Assembly: GCA_021202075.1 (NCBI GenBank)
Contig: JAJQDT010000094.1
Coordinates: forward strand, 52,234 to 96,673
Origin: Lachnospiraceae bacterium
GTDB taxonomy: Bacteria > Bacillota > Clostridia > Lachnospirales > Lachnospiraceae
DNA: 44,440 bases
Direction: 5' to 3'
Position 1 is the first letter of the stretch. Every line of letters begins with the position of its first letter. This document shows positions 8,305-17,340 of the stretch, in pieces. The position numbers were made by a program, and so were the translations under genes. A model generated the notes under the pieces. It was not told where the DNA came from. It did no database searches and saw only the letters and a program-made list of their open reading frames with translations.

Positions 8305-9291
8305 ATGAACCTGGCGAACCAGATGATGGAGATTGACGGAATCCGGCGCACTCTTCCACTGGAAGGGCGCACGCTGGATATGGTGTACTATCCGGCAAAC
8401 AGGGAAAAAGGAACTGCCTCGGAGAAAAAGGCTCCTCTGCTTATCGGATTTTACGGCGGCGGTTTTCTTTTTGGCGGCTGTGCAATGAATGATTATATGT
8501 GGCAGGCCATTCGGGAACAGCTGGGTGTCAATGTCGCATCCATTGGTTATCGGAAATCCCCGGATCATATGTGGCGGGATGTTCTGGACGATGGGTATGA
8601 TGCAGCCGTTTACCTGAAGGAGCACGCAGAGGAGTTTGGTTTTGATCCGGATCATATCTCCGTATTTGGCTGCAGTGCGGGAGCCTCCCTTGCGACCAGA
8701 ACGGCGCTGTACGCGAAACAAAAAGGGAATCTGTTTTTTGAGGACCAGATTCTGATGTATCCTTTTGTGGATATGGTAACGGATCCGCTGCAAAAAGGCG
8801 AAGGAAGTCTGAGCGGACCGATTATGTATGTGTTCAATGAATTTCATTGCAGAGCTGATGAGGTTGCGCTTCCTCTTGTCTCGCCGGTGTGTGCTTCCGA
8901 GGAGGAACTTTGCGGAATGCCGAACACCGTGATTGTTCTGGCGGAAAATGACTGCCTTCGTGCGGAAGGACAAAAATACGGTGAGATGCTGGCGGCAGCG
9001 GGGGTTCCCGTTCATATGACATGTATGGAAGGAATGCCGCATGGATTCTTTGAGTCCGGTTTTGGCGTCCGCGGCGAGGAACTGGAATTTCTGGGTGAGG
9101 CGGTACGTTCCGGTATGAAGGATGGAACTATCGCGCAAAAGTCGCAGGAATCAATGGAGTTTATCAATACTCATCTTTCTTCAGAACAGTTTTTTTCCAG
9201 AACAAATCTTTCTTATGTGGAAAAGTCTGTAAAGGAGCTGCGTACAGGCGGAGGCCATTCGCACGAGCTGATTGATTCAAATGAAGAATGA
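8305..9291 (+). CDS. Alpha/beta hydrolase (acetyl-esterase type)
   Basis: The catalytic elements of an HSL-like esterase are present: oxyanion loop YGGGFLFGG, nucleophile elbow GCSAG with Ser124, acid Asp in LAENDCLR, and His in GMPHGFFES. No signal peptide. It would deacylate small esters, for example acetylated sugars released from plant polysaccharide, which suits its place behind GH43 and GH78. The frame is open upstream to 8239 except for one TAA at 8299-8301. An AGGA 10 bases before 8305 would allow restart, so the protein may be made without its first 22 residues. The C-terminal 50 residues are Ser/Glu-rich and look non-catalytic. Confidence 0.82.
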   Translation: MNLANQMMEIDGIRRTLPLEGRTLDMVYYPANREKGTASEKKAPLLIGFYGGGFLFGGCAMNDYMWQAIREQLGVNVASIGYRKSPDHMWRDVLDDGYDAAVYLKEHAEEFGFDPDHISVFGCSAGASLATRTALYAKQKGNLFFEDQILMYPFVDMVTDPLQKGEGSLSGPIMYVFNEFHCRADEVALPLVSPVCASEEELCGMPNTVIVLAENDCLRAEGQKYGEMLAAAGVPVHMTCMEGMPHGFFESGFGVRGEELEFLGEAVRSGMKDGTIAQKSQESMEFINTHLSSEQFFSRTNLSYVEKSVKELRTGGGHSHELIDSNEE

Positions 9292-9331
9292 AAAACCGGG
9301 ATAGAAGACAGAAAATAAACAGGAGATATTA

Positions 9332-10246
9332 ATGGAAATCGTCTTATTACTGCTCAGGCAGAGCCTGATCATGTTTGTGTACCTGCTGATCGGATATTTT
9401 CTGTATAAAAAGAAGCTGGTCAGCAAACAGGGCAGCGCGGACATGGGGCGGATGCTTTTATACGTCATCATGCCGGTCGCCATTTTGAAATCCTATATCC
9501 GGGATTTCAGCACAGAGCTGCTGGAAGGGCTGGCGGTCTCCTTTGTGCTGGCTTTGTTGTCGCTGATTCTCGCGGTGGTGGTAAGCCGCCTGTTGTTTAA
9601 AAAGGAAGAAGGCGTGGAGCGTTTCGGGGCCGCGTTTTCTAACGCGGGTTTTATCGGGATTCCACTGGTGCAAATGGCGCTGGGGACGGAAGCTGTCTTT
9701 TATGTGGCGTCATTTGTAGCGATCCTGAACATTCTGCAGTGGACCTACGGTATTTTAGTCATGACGGGTGACCGTTCCGTTATCAGTCCGCGGAAGATTT
9801 GCACAAACCCGATCGTGATCAGCTTTCTGGCGGGTCTGCTCCTGTTTTTCGCGCCGATCACTTTGCCGGAGATGCTTACTGATATCATCGGCACACTCTC
9901 GTCCATGAACGGGCCTGTCGCGATGATCGTGCTGGGCGTGTATCTGGGGCAGGTGCCGCTGAAATCCTTATTTACAGACAGGCTGGTCTATAAGTGCGCG
10001 GCCGTGCGCCTGCTGCTGATACCGGCACTGACGATCGTATTGATGCTTGCTGCTCCATCCACATATCAGATCATTAAGCTCACCGTGCTGATCGCAGCGG
10101 CGGCCCCGGTGGGATCAAATGTGGCGATTTTCGCGCAGCTGTATGATCAGGATTATACCCGTGCGGTCAAAGAAGTGTGCCTGAGCACGCTGCTATGCAT
10201 TGTGACGCTGCCGGTGGTGGTCGGGGTTGCGAATATGTTATTTTGA
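9332..10246 (+). CDS. AEC family transporter (auxin efflux carrier type)
   Basis: About ten membrane helices in two bundles of five, beginning LLLLRQSLIMFVYLLIGYFL and ending LCIVTLPVVVGVANMLF. NAGFIGIPLVQMALG is the helix-break motif of the family, and PVGSNVAIFAQLY is its counterpart in the second half. Members export or import organic anions and related small molecules across the plasma membrane. AGGAG precedes the ATG by 8 bases. It lies 40 bases after the esterase, probably in the same operon. The substrate is unknown; acetate or another product of the neighbouring enzymes would fit. Confidence 0.85.
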   Translation: MEIVLLLLRQSLIMFVYLLIGYFLYKKKLVSKQGSADMGRMLLYVIMPVAILKSYIRDFSTELLEGLAVSFVLALLSLILAVVVSRLLFKKEEGVERFGAAFSNAGFIGIPLVQMALGTEAVFYVASFVAILNILQWTYGILVMTGDRSVISPRKICTNPIVISFLAGLLLFFAPITLPEMLTDIIGTLSSMNGPVAMIVLGVYLGQVPLKSLFTDRLVYKCAAVRLLLIPALTIVLMLAAPSTYQIIKLTVLIAAAAPVGSNVAIFAQLYDQDYTRAVKEVCLSTLLCIVTLPVVVGVANMLF

Positions 10247-10353
10247 GAAAGGGAAAAATCAGCCCTTGAAAAAAACAAACAAGTCCGTTGAATGACAGGT
10301 GGAATAAAAATAATTGAAGGCATCTGCTGTAAAAAAAGAAGGGAGACTATATC

Positions 10354-11052
10354 ATGAACGACGCAGAATTGGAGAAACTGACAGGCGAGGTCATGCGGGG
10401 AATGACGCAGAATGAGCAAAACACAAAGGCGGAGCGCTTCCGCATTTTGAATCCAATGACGAAAAAGGGGGAGATCCTGTTTACCGGTTCCTCTCTGATG
10501 GAGCAGTTCCCGATTCAGGAGCTGCTTGTGGATCTTGGTTCGGATCTGGTTATTTACAACCGCGGGATTGGCGGGTTTACGTCGGACGATATGCTGGAGC
10601 ATATGGAGGAGCAGGTGTTCGGCACGGAGCCGTCGGTCATTTTTATCAACATCGGGACGAACGACCTGGGCGATAACAGTCAGCCCTTTGAGGTGCAGCT
10701 GGAAAAAATGCTGGCGAACTATGAGCAGATTCTGATGCAGATCAAAGAACGTCTGCCGGAGACGAAGGTCTATATGATGGCCTATTACCCGGTCAATGAG
10801 ACCGACAAGGTTCCGGAGGGCTGGGGCGCGGATCTGTTTGTGAACCGCAACAACCGCAATCTGCCTGTCGCGAACGCCGCGGTAAAGGCACTGGCGGAGA
10901 AGATGGGGAATGAGTATATCGATGTCAACGAGGGGCTGACGGACGAGCGGGGCATGCTCAAAGCGGAGTATACCATCGAGGGCGTCCATATGTACGCGAA
11001 CGGGTACCGGGTCGTGCTGGAGAATCTGAGAAAGTACCTGCCGCTCTCATAA
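10354..11052 (+). CDS. SGNH/GDSL-type esterase
   Basis: Block I is FTGSSLMEQF (nucleophile Ser), block II NRGIGGFTS (Gly), block III INIGTNDLG (Asn), block V EGVHMYANGY (His). The usual Asp of block V is Glu here, which is tolerated in the family. There is no signal peptide, so the enzyme is cytoplasmic. It probably removes acetyl groups from sugars and complements the alpha/beta hydrolase upstream. GAAGGGAGA lies 9 bases before the ATG. Confidence 0.85.
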   Translation: MNDAELEKLTGEVMRGMTQNEQNTKAERFRILNPMTKKGEILFTGSSLMEQFPIQELLVDLGSDLVIYNRGIGGFTSDDMLEHMEEQVFGTEPSVIFINIGTNDLGDNSQPFEVQLEKMLANYEQILMQIKERLPETKVYMMAYYPVNETDKVPEGWGADLFVNRNNRNLPVANAAVKALAEKMGNEYIDVNEGLTDERGMLKAEYTIEGVHMYANGYRVVLENLRKYLPLS

Positions 11053-11391
11053 ATGACTTCTTATCTGCAAATTCGAAATGTATTCATCGCCTGACTGTGC
11101 TGCAGCAGACGAAGCAGAGCGAAATACGGGAAACGGGCTTCGTAGAAACAGGAGTTCTGCTCTGACACGATGGGAAAACGTGATTCGGCGTAAAAGAGAC
11201 AGGAAATAATCCTATGTCCGGTAAAAAATGCCGGTTTCTGTAACAGATAAAATCCTCAGCATAAAAAATGTCGCTTTTAAAGTAAAAAATAACATGGAGC
11301 GTTTTCATGCAATCCGCTACAATGTCAACAGTTAATTTTTTATAGCTTTATAAAAAATTTATAAAATTTTTTACAAAGAAGGAGGATAAAA
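11053..11391 (+). other. Intergenic region before the sugar symporter
   Basis: 339 bases without a supported gene. The last 60 bases are very A/T rich with runs of A and T (TTTTTTATAGCTTTATAAAA type) and end in AAGGAGGA before the ATG. That is what a promoter and strong ribosome site for the transporter would look like, but no single -35/-10 pair stands out. Confidence 0.4.
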
Positions 11392-12828
11392 ATGGGCGAC
11401 CAAAATCCAACAAAAGCACCAAAAAAGAAGGGACTGGGCTTTGCGTTTACCTGGTTCCACGCAACTTCCGTGAACGGTGGCGCGATGGCGATCGCAGCGA
11501 CAATTGCGACGTATTTTTCACTCTATGTACAGAATGAGATCGGTATCACGGCTGCACAGCTGTCCATCATCCTGCTGATCTGTTCTCTGTGGGATGCGAT
11601 CAATGACCCGATCATGGGCGTGATCTGCGACTCGATTAATCCGAAGCAGGGACGCTATCGTATCTGGTTTACATTCACACCGATCTTCCTGCTGGTTGAT
11701 ATGTTCCTGCTGTTCTCGAACCCGGGCTTTATCCAGGGCAGCACGATGGCGAAGTGTGTATATGTATGCGTCAGCTATATGTTCTATGGCATGATTGTTA
11801 CCGCTTATACGATGCCGCAGATGGCGATTCTGCCGGCGATGACGCTGGACGATGCGGAGCGGAACTCAGTCGTATCCAAGGGCGCAGCGGTCTGCGCGCT
11901 GGCATTTACGGTAGCCTCTACGTTCTCCACACAGCTGGTTGAGATTTTCGGCAGCTACCGGAATCTGATGTGTACATACGCGGTACTGGCAATTGTATCC
12001 TTCTGGGGACTGTACAAGACCTCCGAGGAGCGCTATGTTATGCCGAAGGATCCGAATAATGCAGGCTTAAAGCAGCTGGTTTACGTATTCCGTCACAAAG
12101 AGATCTGGCCGGTTATGCTTTGCTGGTGCCTGGCGGCGATCAGTTACGGTTTCATGTTCTCGTCTTCCGTATATTACGCACAGTACATTATGGTTCCGGA
12201 TCGAGTTGACCTGACAACGATGGATGAAGCAACGATCGGTGCATTGACCGGCTCTACGATCTCCACCTACATGGGCTTTATCTCTGTAGGAGCGCTGATT
12301 TCCATGATGGTGCTGATGCCGATTTTCCTGAGAAAGTTTAAGACCGGTTATCAGGCACTGATTGTATCTCAGATTCTGACGATTATCTGCTATGTAATTC
12401 TGTTCTTTACAGGCCGAATGAATTATATGTACTGCTGCATTCTTTCCTTCGTTGCTACTGCTGTAGGCGCGATGGTAAATGCGCTGGTAAATGTTCTGGT
12501 AAATGATACCATTGACTTCATCCTCCTGAAGGAGGGCAAGCAGCTGAACGGTATCGTATCCTCCGTCAAAGGTTTTGCACAGAAGTGCGGCAATACCGTG
12601 ACGAGCTCCGGTATTCTGGCAATCATCGCAGTGGCAGGCTTCAGCACCGATTATGGTATCTTCGGACAGCCGGCATCGGCGACGACCTCCATCAACATTG
12701 CCCGTTTCCTTGTTCCGGCAATTGTGTCAGCGGTTATTCTGGTTATCATGCTGTTCTACCCGCTGAAGAAATACTTCCCGGAGATCGCGGCAATGAAAGA
12801 AAAGATGCGCGCGGAGCATGCTGAGTAA
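11392..12828 (+). CDS. Glycoside-pentoside-hexuronide (GPH) family sugar:cation symporter
   Basis: A 12-helix MFS-type protein of MelB type. Helix 2 carries the signature WDAINDPIMG (residues 64-73), followed by DSINPKQGRYR, the typical cytoplasmic loop. It brings oligosaccharides or glycosides into the cell by Na+ or H+ symport. As the only sugar uptake system in the window it is probably the entry port for substrates of the surrounding cytoplasmic GH43, GH78, GH3 and GH65 enzymes. Codon use is smoother and richer in optimal codons than in neighbours, consistent with high expression, and the ribosome site AAGGAGGA is near perfect. A terminator follows at 12964. Confidence 0.92.
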   Translation: MGDQNPTKAPKKKGLGFAFTWFHATSVNGGAMAIAATIATYFSLYVQNEIGITAAQLSIILLICSLWDAINDPIMGVICDSINPKQGRYRIWFTFTPIFLLVDMFLLFSNPGFIQGSTMAKCVYVCVSYMFYGMIVTAYTMPQMAILPAMTLDDAERNSVVSKGAAVCALAFTVASTFSTQLVEIFGSYRNLMCTYAVLAIVSFWGLYKTSEERYVMPKDPNNAGLKQLVYVFRHKEIWPVMLCWCLAAISYGFMFSSSVYYAQYIMVPDRVDLTTMDEATIGALTGSTISTYMGFISVGALISMMVLMPIFLRKFKTGYQALIVSQILTIICYVILFFTGRMNYMYCCILSFVATAVGAMVNALVNVLVNDTIDFILLKEGKQLNGIVSSVKGFAQKCGNTVTSSGILAIIAVAGFSTDYGIFGQPASATTSINIARFLVPAIVSAVILVIMLFYPLKKYFPEIAAMKEKMRAEHAE

Positions 12829-12963
12829 TGAAGTTGAGTAGTATTCACTTTTTGCAGCTGTTGGATGTGTAGCTGATCGGGACGTTGTGATTGATGCACA
12901 GATCCGGGCAGGTGCTTTGAATAAGGGTGTATACGAACATACATAATAATCTGGATTTAAGGG

Positions 12964-12999
12964 TGGCTTCCTCTGCGGCATGGTGGAGGAAGCCATTTT
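12964..12999 (+). terminator. Rho-independent terminator after the GPH symporter
   Basis: TGGCTTCCTC/GAGGAAGCCA, 10 bp perfect (12964-12973 with 12986-12995), followed by TTTT. Confidence 0.8.
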
Positions 13000-13094
13000 C
13001 CGGTATGTTCAGTATAAACAGGATGGGTTGGAAATAACGAGCCGGGCAGGCTGCTGCAGCTGCTGATCGTGTCAGATACCGGTTGCCTGGATAT

Positions 13095-13122
13095 CGGAAT
13101 ATCAGAATGTCGGAATATCAGA
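13095..13122 (+). repeat. 12-base direct repeat upstream of the exporter pair
   Basis: CGGAATATCAGA at 13095-13106 and again at 13111-13122, a 16-base period about 55 bases before the ThrE-type gene. It could be a regulator site. Otherwise the stretch 12829-13175 holds only the terminator. Confidence 0.35.
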
Positions 13123-13175
13123 CAGAAGCTTTCCTGGATGAAATGGTCTGAATCATACCGTATTGTGAGGATTGT

Positions 13176-14027
13176 ATGGGAAAAATGAAATCATCTCCTG
13201 CAGCGTCTGGTGTACCGCGGCATAGGGAGAAACAGGCAGAAAATAATAGAAAAAACATCAAAAATCTGGAATATCTGGTGGATTTTGCGCTGAAGTTCGG
13301 GGAGACCATGCTCAGCGCCGGGGCGAATCTGGAGCGGGTCAATGATACGATCTACCGTGTTTGTGACAGCTACGGCTGCCGGGAGACGCACTTCTTTTCG
13401 CTGAACTGCTATCTGACGCTGAGCCTGGAGGATGCGGACGGGAATCATGTGAGCGCCCAGCGCTGTGTGCGCGGCGGGATGGATACGCACCTGGAGAATC
13501 TGTCGAAGCTGAACCAGCTCTCCAGAGAGATCTGTGCAAATAGGCCCGCGCCCCGCGAGCTGGAGAGCCTGCTTGCAGATGCACTCAAGACCGAGACGTA
13601 TTCCATGCAGGTCCGCCTGCTGGGCTTTTTGCTGGCGATGACCTGCCTGACTCTGATTTTCGGCGGCTCTTGGAAGGATCTGGTCACAGCGCTGCTGAAT
13701 ACAGTGCTGATGTTCCTGGCATCCGTCTACCTGAAAAAGCCGGGCGTCAACCGCATGGTGTTTAACATTTTTAGCACCTTCCTGGCCGGAACAGTCGCGA
13801 TCCTGATGAGCAGAATCGGACTGGTGGACGACATTTATATCGTCATGATCGTGAACAGCATGATGCTGATTCCCGGAATCCCGATGGTCAATGCGTTCCG
13901 GAACCTGCTTTGCGGCAATGAGATTAACGGAGTGCTGGAAATTCTGAAAACCATGCTGGAAACCATCGCGATTGTCGGCGGCTTTGTCCTGAGTATTTTT
14001 CTGTTTGGAGGGCTGATTCCATGGTAA
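13176..14027 (+). CDS. ThrE-type threonine/serine exporter, large subunit (DUF1212)
   Basis: The N-terminal half (residues 30-140) is the soluble ThrE domain with the family opening FALKFGETMLSAGANLERVNDTI and NCYLTLSLEDADG. From about residue 145 there are four to five membrane helices, with GIPMVNAFRNLLCGN as the conserved loop. It forms an exporter with the small subunit encoded next. The ATG at 13176 has GAGG 7 bases before it. The stop overlaps the next gene by 7 bases, which implies translational coupling. It is unrelated to the glycan genes by function and may export amino acids or dicarboxylates. Confidence 0.85.
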   Translation: MGKMKSSPAASGVPRHREKQAENNRKNIKNLEYLVDFALKFGETMLSAGANLERVNDTIYRVCDSYGCRETHFFSLNCYLTLSLEDADGNHVSAQRCVRGGMDTHLENLSKLNQLSREICANRPAPRELESLLADALKTETYSMQVRLLGFLLAMTCLTLIFGGSWKDLVTALLNTVLMFLASVYLKKPGVNRMVFNIFSTFLAGTVAILMSRIGLVDDIYIVMIVNSMMLIPGIPMVNAFRNLLCGNEINGVLEILKTMLETIAIVGGFVLSIFLFGGLIPW

Positions 14028-14485
14028 ATGCGATAAAACTGATCATTTGCTCGTTTGGAGCTTCTGTCGGGTTCGGAATTGTCTTCCGCATTCAAAAAAA
14101 ATACCTGATCTATGCGGGGATCGGCGGGGCGATTACGCGCTGCGTCTATCTGATTCTGCTGCAGTTCATCTCAGAGAGCTTTATCTACAGCTTTCTGGCG
14201 GCAATGGCCGCGGCTCTGTTTGCAGAATTTATGGCGGTATATGCAAAAACGCCGTCCACCGTATTCCTGTACCCGTCCATCATTCCCCTGATTCCGGGAG
14301 ATCTGCTCTACTATACCGTGGTCGGGCTGATATTGCAGGACACCGAGCGGATCAGCCAGAACGCGGTGAAATGTATCCATTCCCTTCTCGGGCTGGGGAT
14401 CGGATTTGTGATTGTGTCGATGTTCATGTATTACAAGAGGCGTCTGACGTTTCACCGGAAGCGGCAGGCGCAGATGCACAGGTGA
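14021..14485 (+). CDS. ThrE-type exporter, small subunit (DUF3815)
   Basis: 154 residues, four membrane helices, with AEFMAVYAKTPSTVFLYPSIIPLIPGDLLYY as the typical ThrB-like stretch. It supplies the second half of a split ThrE exporter. Its start lies inside the last codons of the large subunit, and it is followed 18 bases later by the next GH43 gene with its own AAAGGAGG. Confidence 0.85.
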   Translation: MVNAIKLIICSFGASVGFGIVFRIQKKYLIYAGIGGAITRCVYLILLQFISESFIYSFLAAMAAALFAEFMAVYAKTPSTVFLYPSIIPLIPGDLLYYTVVGLILQDTERISQNAVKCIHSLLGLGIGFVIVSMFMYYKRRLTFHRKRQAQMHR

Positions 14486-14503
14486 CAAAGGAGGAATTGC
14501 TCT

Positions 14504-16081
14504 ATGAAAAAATTAGCCTTTAACCCTTACCTTCCGTTCTGGGAGCTTGTTCCGGACGCGGAGCCGCATGTATTTGACGGAAGAGTGTATGTCTATGGCA
14601 GCCATGACCGGCGGAACGGCACATCGTTTTGCATCGATGACTATGCGGGGTGGAGCGCCCCGGTGGATGACCTGGGAAACTGGCGCTATGAGGGTGTGAT
14701 CTACCGCAAGGATCAGGATCCCATCAATGGCGCACCGTATGAGGACCGCTCGGGGCTTGGGATTCCGGAGTTTGACCGCGCATTCGAGGGAGAAAGCCTG
14801 CACCAGCTCTACGCGCCGGATGTGGCTAAGGGCCCGGATGGACGGTACTATCTGTATTATGCGCTGGATTTTGTAAATATCATATCCGTAGCGGTGTGCG
14901 ATACCCCGGCAGGGCCGTTTGAATTTCTGGATTATGTGAGATGCGAAGACGGAACCATCCCGCAGATCGGCCGCTGGTTTGACCCGGCGATTCTCTCAGA
15001 GGAGAGCGGAAACTACCTTTACTACGGCTTCTGCCCGCCCGTGCGTTTCCCGGGGATGGAAAGCCTGGAGATCCCGGGCGCGATGATGGTTCGCCTGGCG
15101 GACGACATGCATACCATTATCAGTGAGCCGAAATGTGTGGCAAACGGCTGTGATACCGCAAAGGGCACCTGCTATGAAGCACATCCGTTTTTTGAGGCGT
15201 CCAGCATCCGTAAATTCGGTGACCTGTACTATTTTGTATACTCCAGCCTGCAGGGCAACGAGCTCTGCTATGGAACCGCGAAAACGCCGGAGGGACCGTT
15301 CGAATACCGGGGCGTGATCGTCTCGAATGGCGATCTCGGCCTTGACGGCAACGAGCTGGCAGTCAATTATACCGGCAACAACCACGGCGGTCTGGTTCAG
15401 ATACGGGATAAAACCTATATCTTCTGGCATCGCCAGACGCACGGCACCGGATTCAACCGGCAGGGCTGCGCGGATGAAGTGCAGATTCTAAAGGACGGCA
15501 CGATCCCGCAGATCGCCATCACCAGCTGCGGCCTGAACGGCGGACCGCTCCCGGCAAAGGGACAGTATCAGACCTACATCGCCTGCCACCTGACGGAGGC
15601 TGACCGTACGAAGGTGGGGCACGTGGCGGAACCGGGGCCGGACGGCGGCGCGATCGTGATCCCGGAAGAATGGCCATATATCACCGAGGAAGAGATTGCG
15701 GCAGCGGGAGCGGAAGCAGATTTATTCGAAAACAAAGGCCTCAAGCCTTACATTTATAACCTGCGTAAGGGCGCAGTCGCAGGCTTTAAGTCCTTCGCGT
15801 TTGATGGAACGGAAAAAGAAATCACACTCGAGCTTCGCGGGGAAGGACGCATGGAGGTGCGTCTGGATGCGCCGGAGGGTGCGCTGGCTGCGGAAGTGAC
15901 GGCGGATGCATGCAAGAAAGGCTCAACTGAAGCTGCGGTTTCTGCGGAAACGAATGTATGTGGAAAAGCCGCTTTGTGGCGGGAGATTGCCGCTCCGCTC
16001 ACAACGACGACAGGTGAACATGCTCTGTATTTTGTCGTCGCGGAAGGGACACTGGATTTTGCGTCATTTACGATTCGATAA
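14504..16081 (+). CDS. Glycoside hydrolase family 43 protein with C-terminal beta domain
   Basis: A propeller domain (residues 1 to about 385) opens with NPYLPFWELVPDAEPHVF, carrying the base Asp, and YVYGSHD. RWFDPAIL and YEAHPFFEASSIRKFGD (probable acid Glu) follow, and HRQTHGTGFNRQG is a late blade motif seen in arabinofuranosidase-type members. Residues 420-525 form a beta-sandwich that resembles carbohydrate-binding modules. No signal peptide. It likely removes arabinose from imported oligosaccharides. AAAGGAGG lies 10 bases before the ATG. A short Ala/Cys/Thr-rich stretch near residue 475 recalls the inserts in the neighbouring enzymes. Confidence 0.87.
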   Translation: MKKLAFNPYLPFWELVPDAEPHVFDGRVYVYGSHDRRNGTSFCIDDYAGWSAPVDDLGNWRYEGVIYRKDQDPINGAPYEDRSGLGIPEFDRAFEGESLHQLYAPDVAKGPDGRYYLYYALDFVNIISVAVCDTPAGPFEFLDYVRCEDGTIPQIGRWFDPAILSEESGNYLYYGFCPPVRFPGMESLEIPGAMMVRLADDMHTIISEPKCVANGCDTAKGTCYEAHPFFEASSIRKFGDLYYFVYSSLQGNELCYGTAKTPEGPFEYRGVIVSNGDLGLDGNELAVNYTGNNHGGLVQIRDKTYIFWHRQTHGTGFNRQGCADEVQILKDGTIPQIAITSCGLNGGPLPAKGQYQTYIACHLTEADRTKVGHVAEPGPDGGAIVIPEEWPYITEEEIAAAGAEADLFENKGLKPYIYNLRKGAVAGFKSFAFDGTEKEITLELRGEGRMEVRLDAPEGALAAEVTADACKKGSTEAAVSAETNVCGKAALWREIAAPLTTTTGEHALYFVVAEGTLDFASFTIR

Positions 16082-16124
16082 TAGCATTATTGCACAAAAG
16101 TTTTTGCGTTCGAAGAGAAATGGG

Positions 16125-16172
16125 AAAAGCACCATGTCATCGCCTTGCATGTGTGATGGTATGGTGCTTTTT
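16125..16172 (+). terminator. Rho-independent terminator after the second GH43 gene
   Basis: AAAAGCACCAT/ATGGTGCTTTT, 11 bp perfect (16125-16135 with 16161-16171), with a shorter CATC/GATG stem inside the loop and a T5 run. It can work in both directions, serving the minus-strand gene at 16229 as well. Confidence 0.75.
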
Positions 16173-16228
16173 GGCGCAAGCTGCGTGAAGTCCGTTTATG
16201 TAAGCTACTTGTTTGACCATTGAATGCT

Positions 16229-16510
16229 TTAGTACAGCATTTCATCAAGATAAGGGCAGCGCTTCGCTGCGCCTCCTTCCGAGGACAGCATCCCTTCGCA
16301 GGATACATGGCGCACCTTGCGGCAGTAGGTATCACACTGCCAGGTCTCGGGCGACCAGTCCGGCTGCTGATCCGCCGCCGCGATCAGAACGGATAAAGCG
16401 TGCTGCTCTTCAGCCGTCATATTGCCCTGATTTTTCTGCAGGAAGAAATAAGCTGCTTCGGCGGCTTTTTTTGTGCTGTTGTTTGTGTTTATTGTGTTAG
16501 TTCCATCCAT
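16229..16510 (-). CDS. Small Cys-containing hypothetical protein
   Basis: 93 residues, no family recognised. The start at 16510 has GGGGGTGAT 5 to 10 bases upstream on the minus strand. An Asn/Thr-rich beginning (TNTINTNNSTKK) is followed by an amphipathic helix (AAEAAYFFLQKNQG), then a segment with four cysteines (QCDTYCRKVRHVSC and RCPYLDEML) that could bind a metal or form a small knot. It lies convergent to GH43 and divergent from the strong promoter at 16605. Real gene is likely but not certain. Confidence 0.5.
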   Translation of the reverse strand: MDGTNTINTNNSTKKAAEAAYFFLQKNQGNMTAEEQHALSVLIAAADQQPDWSPETWQCDTYCRKVRHVSCEGMLSSEGGAAKRCPYLDEMLY

Positions 16511-16604
16511 AATATCACCCCCGCTATGAACAAGTATAAGGATTATAGAATAAAATGTCAATTGAATTTAAAATTATTTGTGTTGTATTTAATGCAAAAA
16601 TCGA

Positions 16605-16632
16605 TTGACTTATATATAAAATAATGTATAAT
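16605..16632 (+). promoter_or_regulatory. Strong sigma-A type promoter
   Basis: TTGACT (16605-16610), a 16-base spacer and a perfect TATAAT (16627-16632). It would start RNA near 16639, upstream of the toxin remnant and the probable immunity gene, and is the best match to consensus in the first half of the window. Confidence 0.7.
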
Positions 16633-16680
16633 ACGAATTATATATTAAAAATTGCAAAATTTATTCGGGGAGAGTATACT

Positions 16681-16873
16681 ATGGCTAATGGGGTTCTGTC
16701 AGAGTGCAGAAATGATAAAGGGGAAATAATTACCGGGAAAAAGATACTTCGAAGCAGCGGGTTTTGACTGTCCGGGCGGGGCGGTTCAGTACCTGCACCC
16801 GATGACAATCAGACAATCTCTTAGAGAAAACATATTGGAAAGGATATCCTGGACTGAAAAATATGAGCGCTGA
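16681..16873 (+). pseudogene. Remnant of a polymorphic toxin C-terminus (TNT-like)
   Basis: An ATG with GGGGAGAG before it opens a 28-codon frame (MANGVLSECRNDKG, then stop at 16767). In the next frame, 16730-16873 reads LPGKRYFEAAGFDCPGGAVQ and continues YLHPMTIRQSLRENILERIS to a TGA at 16871. A PGGxxQY...PMTI...L ending is typical of the last strand and helix of TNT-type (NAD glycohydrolase) toxin domains. The N-terminal body is missing and the two parts are in different frames. The TGA overlaps the start of the next gene, the usual toxin-immunity junction. The family assignment is a judgement from motif memory. Confidence 0.45.
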
Positions 16874-17276
16874 AAATAAAAATTTGGTAAATAAGAATAG
16901 CATCGAGTATCGTTATATAAAAAAACTGCAAACAATTTTGCAGGATTCTGGGATTCCTTCGCATTATTATGGGATGCTGTACTATAAGGAGGAAGCGATT
17001 TGTCTTGAGAAGAGCAGCCAAAATGCCTGGTGTATATATGAGGCAGAACGAGGAAATAAATATAATATACGATCCCATGGAAACTTATACGCGGCTTGTC
17101 TGGATTTAATTGAAAGGATATCTGAGAGTGAGGATCAGAAACAACGGATGACCAGAGCCTTCAATCAGGATACGGATTTATTTCGCTATGATACCTTGCT
17201 GGAGTATCCAAACAGAGATGAAATCGTAGCGGAAAGATGGATCGAAGGATATCATACTCGTAAAGAGAACAAATAA
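16863..17276 (+). CDS. Probable immunity protein for a polymorphic toxin
   Basis: 137 residues, acidic to neutral, no signal or membrane segment. The centre reads NAWCIYEAERGNKYNIRSHG followed by NLYAACLDLIERI, a strand-strand-helix pattern seen in small immunity proteins (Imm59-like) encoded right behind toxin domains. The start codon overlaps the stop of the toxin remnant by 11 bases. Because the toxin is destroyed while this frame is intact and sits behind a strong promoter, it may be kept as an orphan immunity gene that protects against toxins of neighbours. The family name is tentative. Confidence 0.5.
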   Translation: MSAENKNLVNKNSIEYRYIKKLQTILQDSGIPSHYYGMLYYKEEAICLEKSSQNAWCIYEAERGNKYNIRSHGNLYAACLDLIERISESEDQKQRMTRAFNQDTDLFRYDTLLEYPNRDEIVAERWIEGYHTRKENK

Positions 17277-17340
17277 TCCAGCCCATCTTTGGGAAGTATG
17301 TGAACTACCCATCATCTAAAGCTAAGGAACTGTCGCGAGG

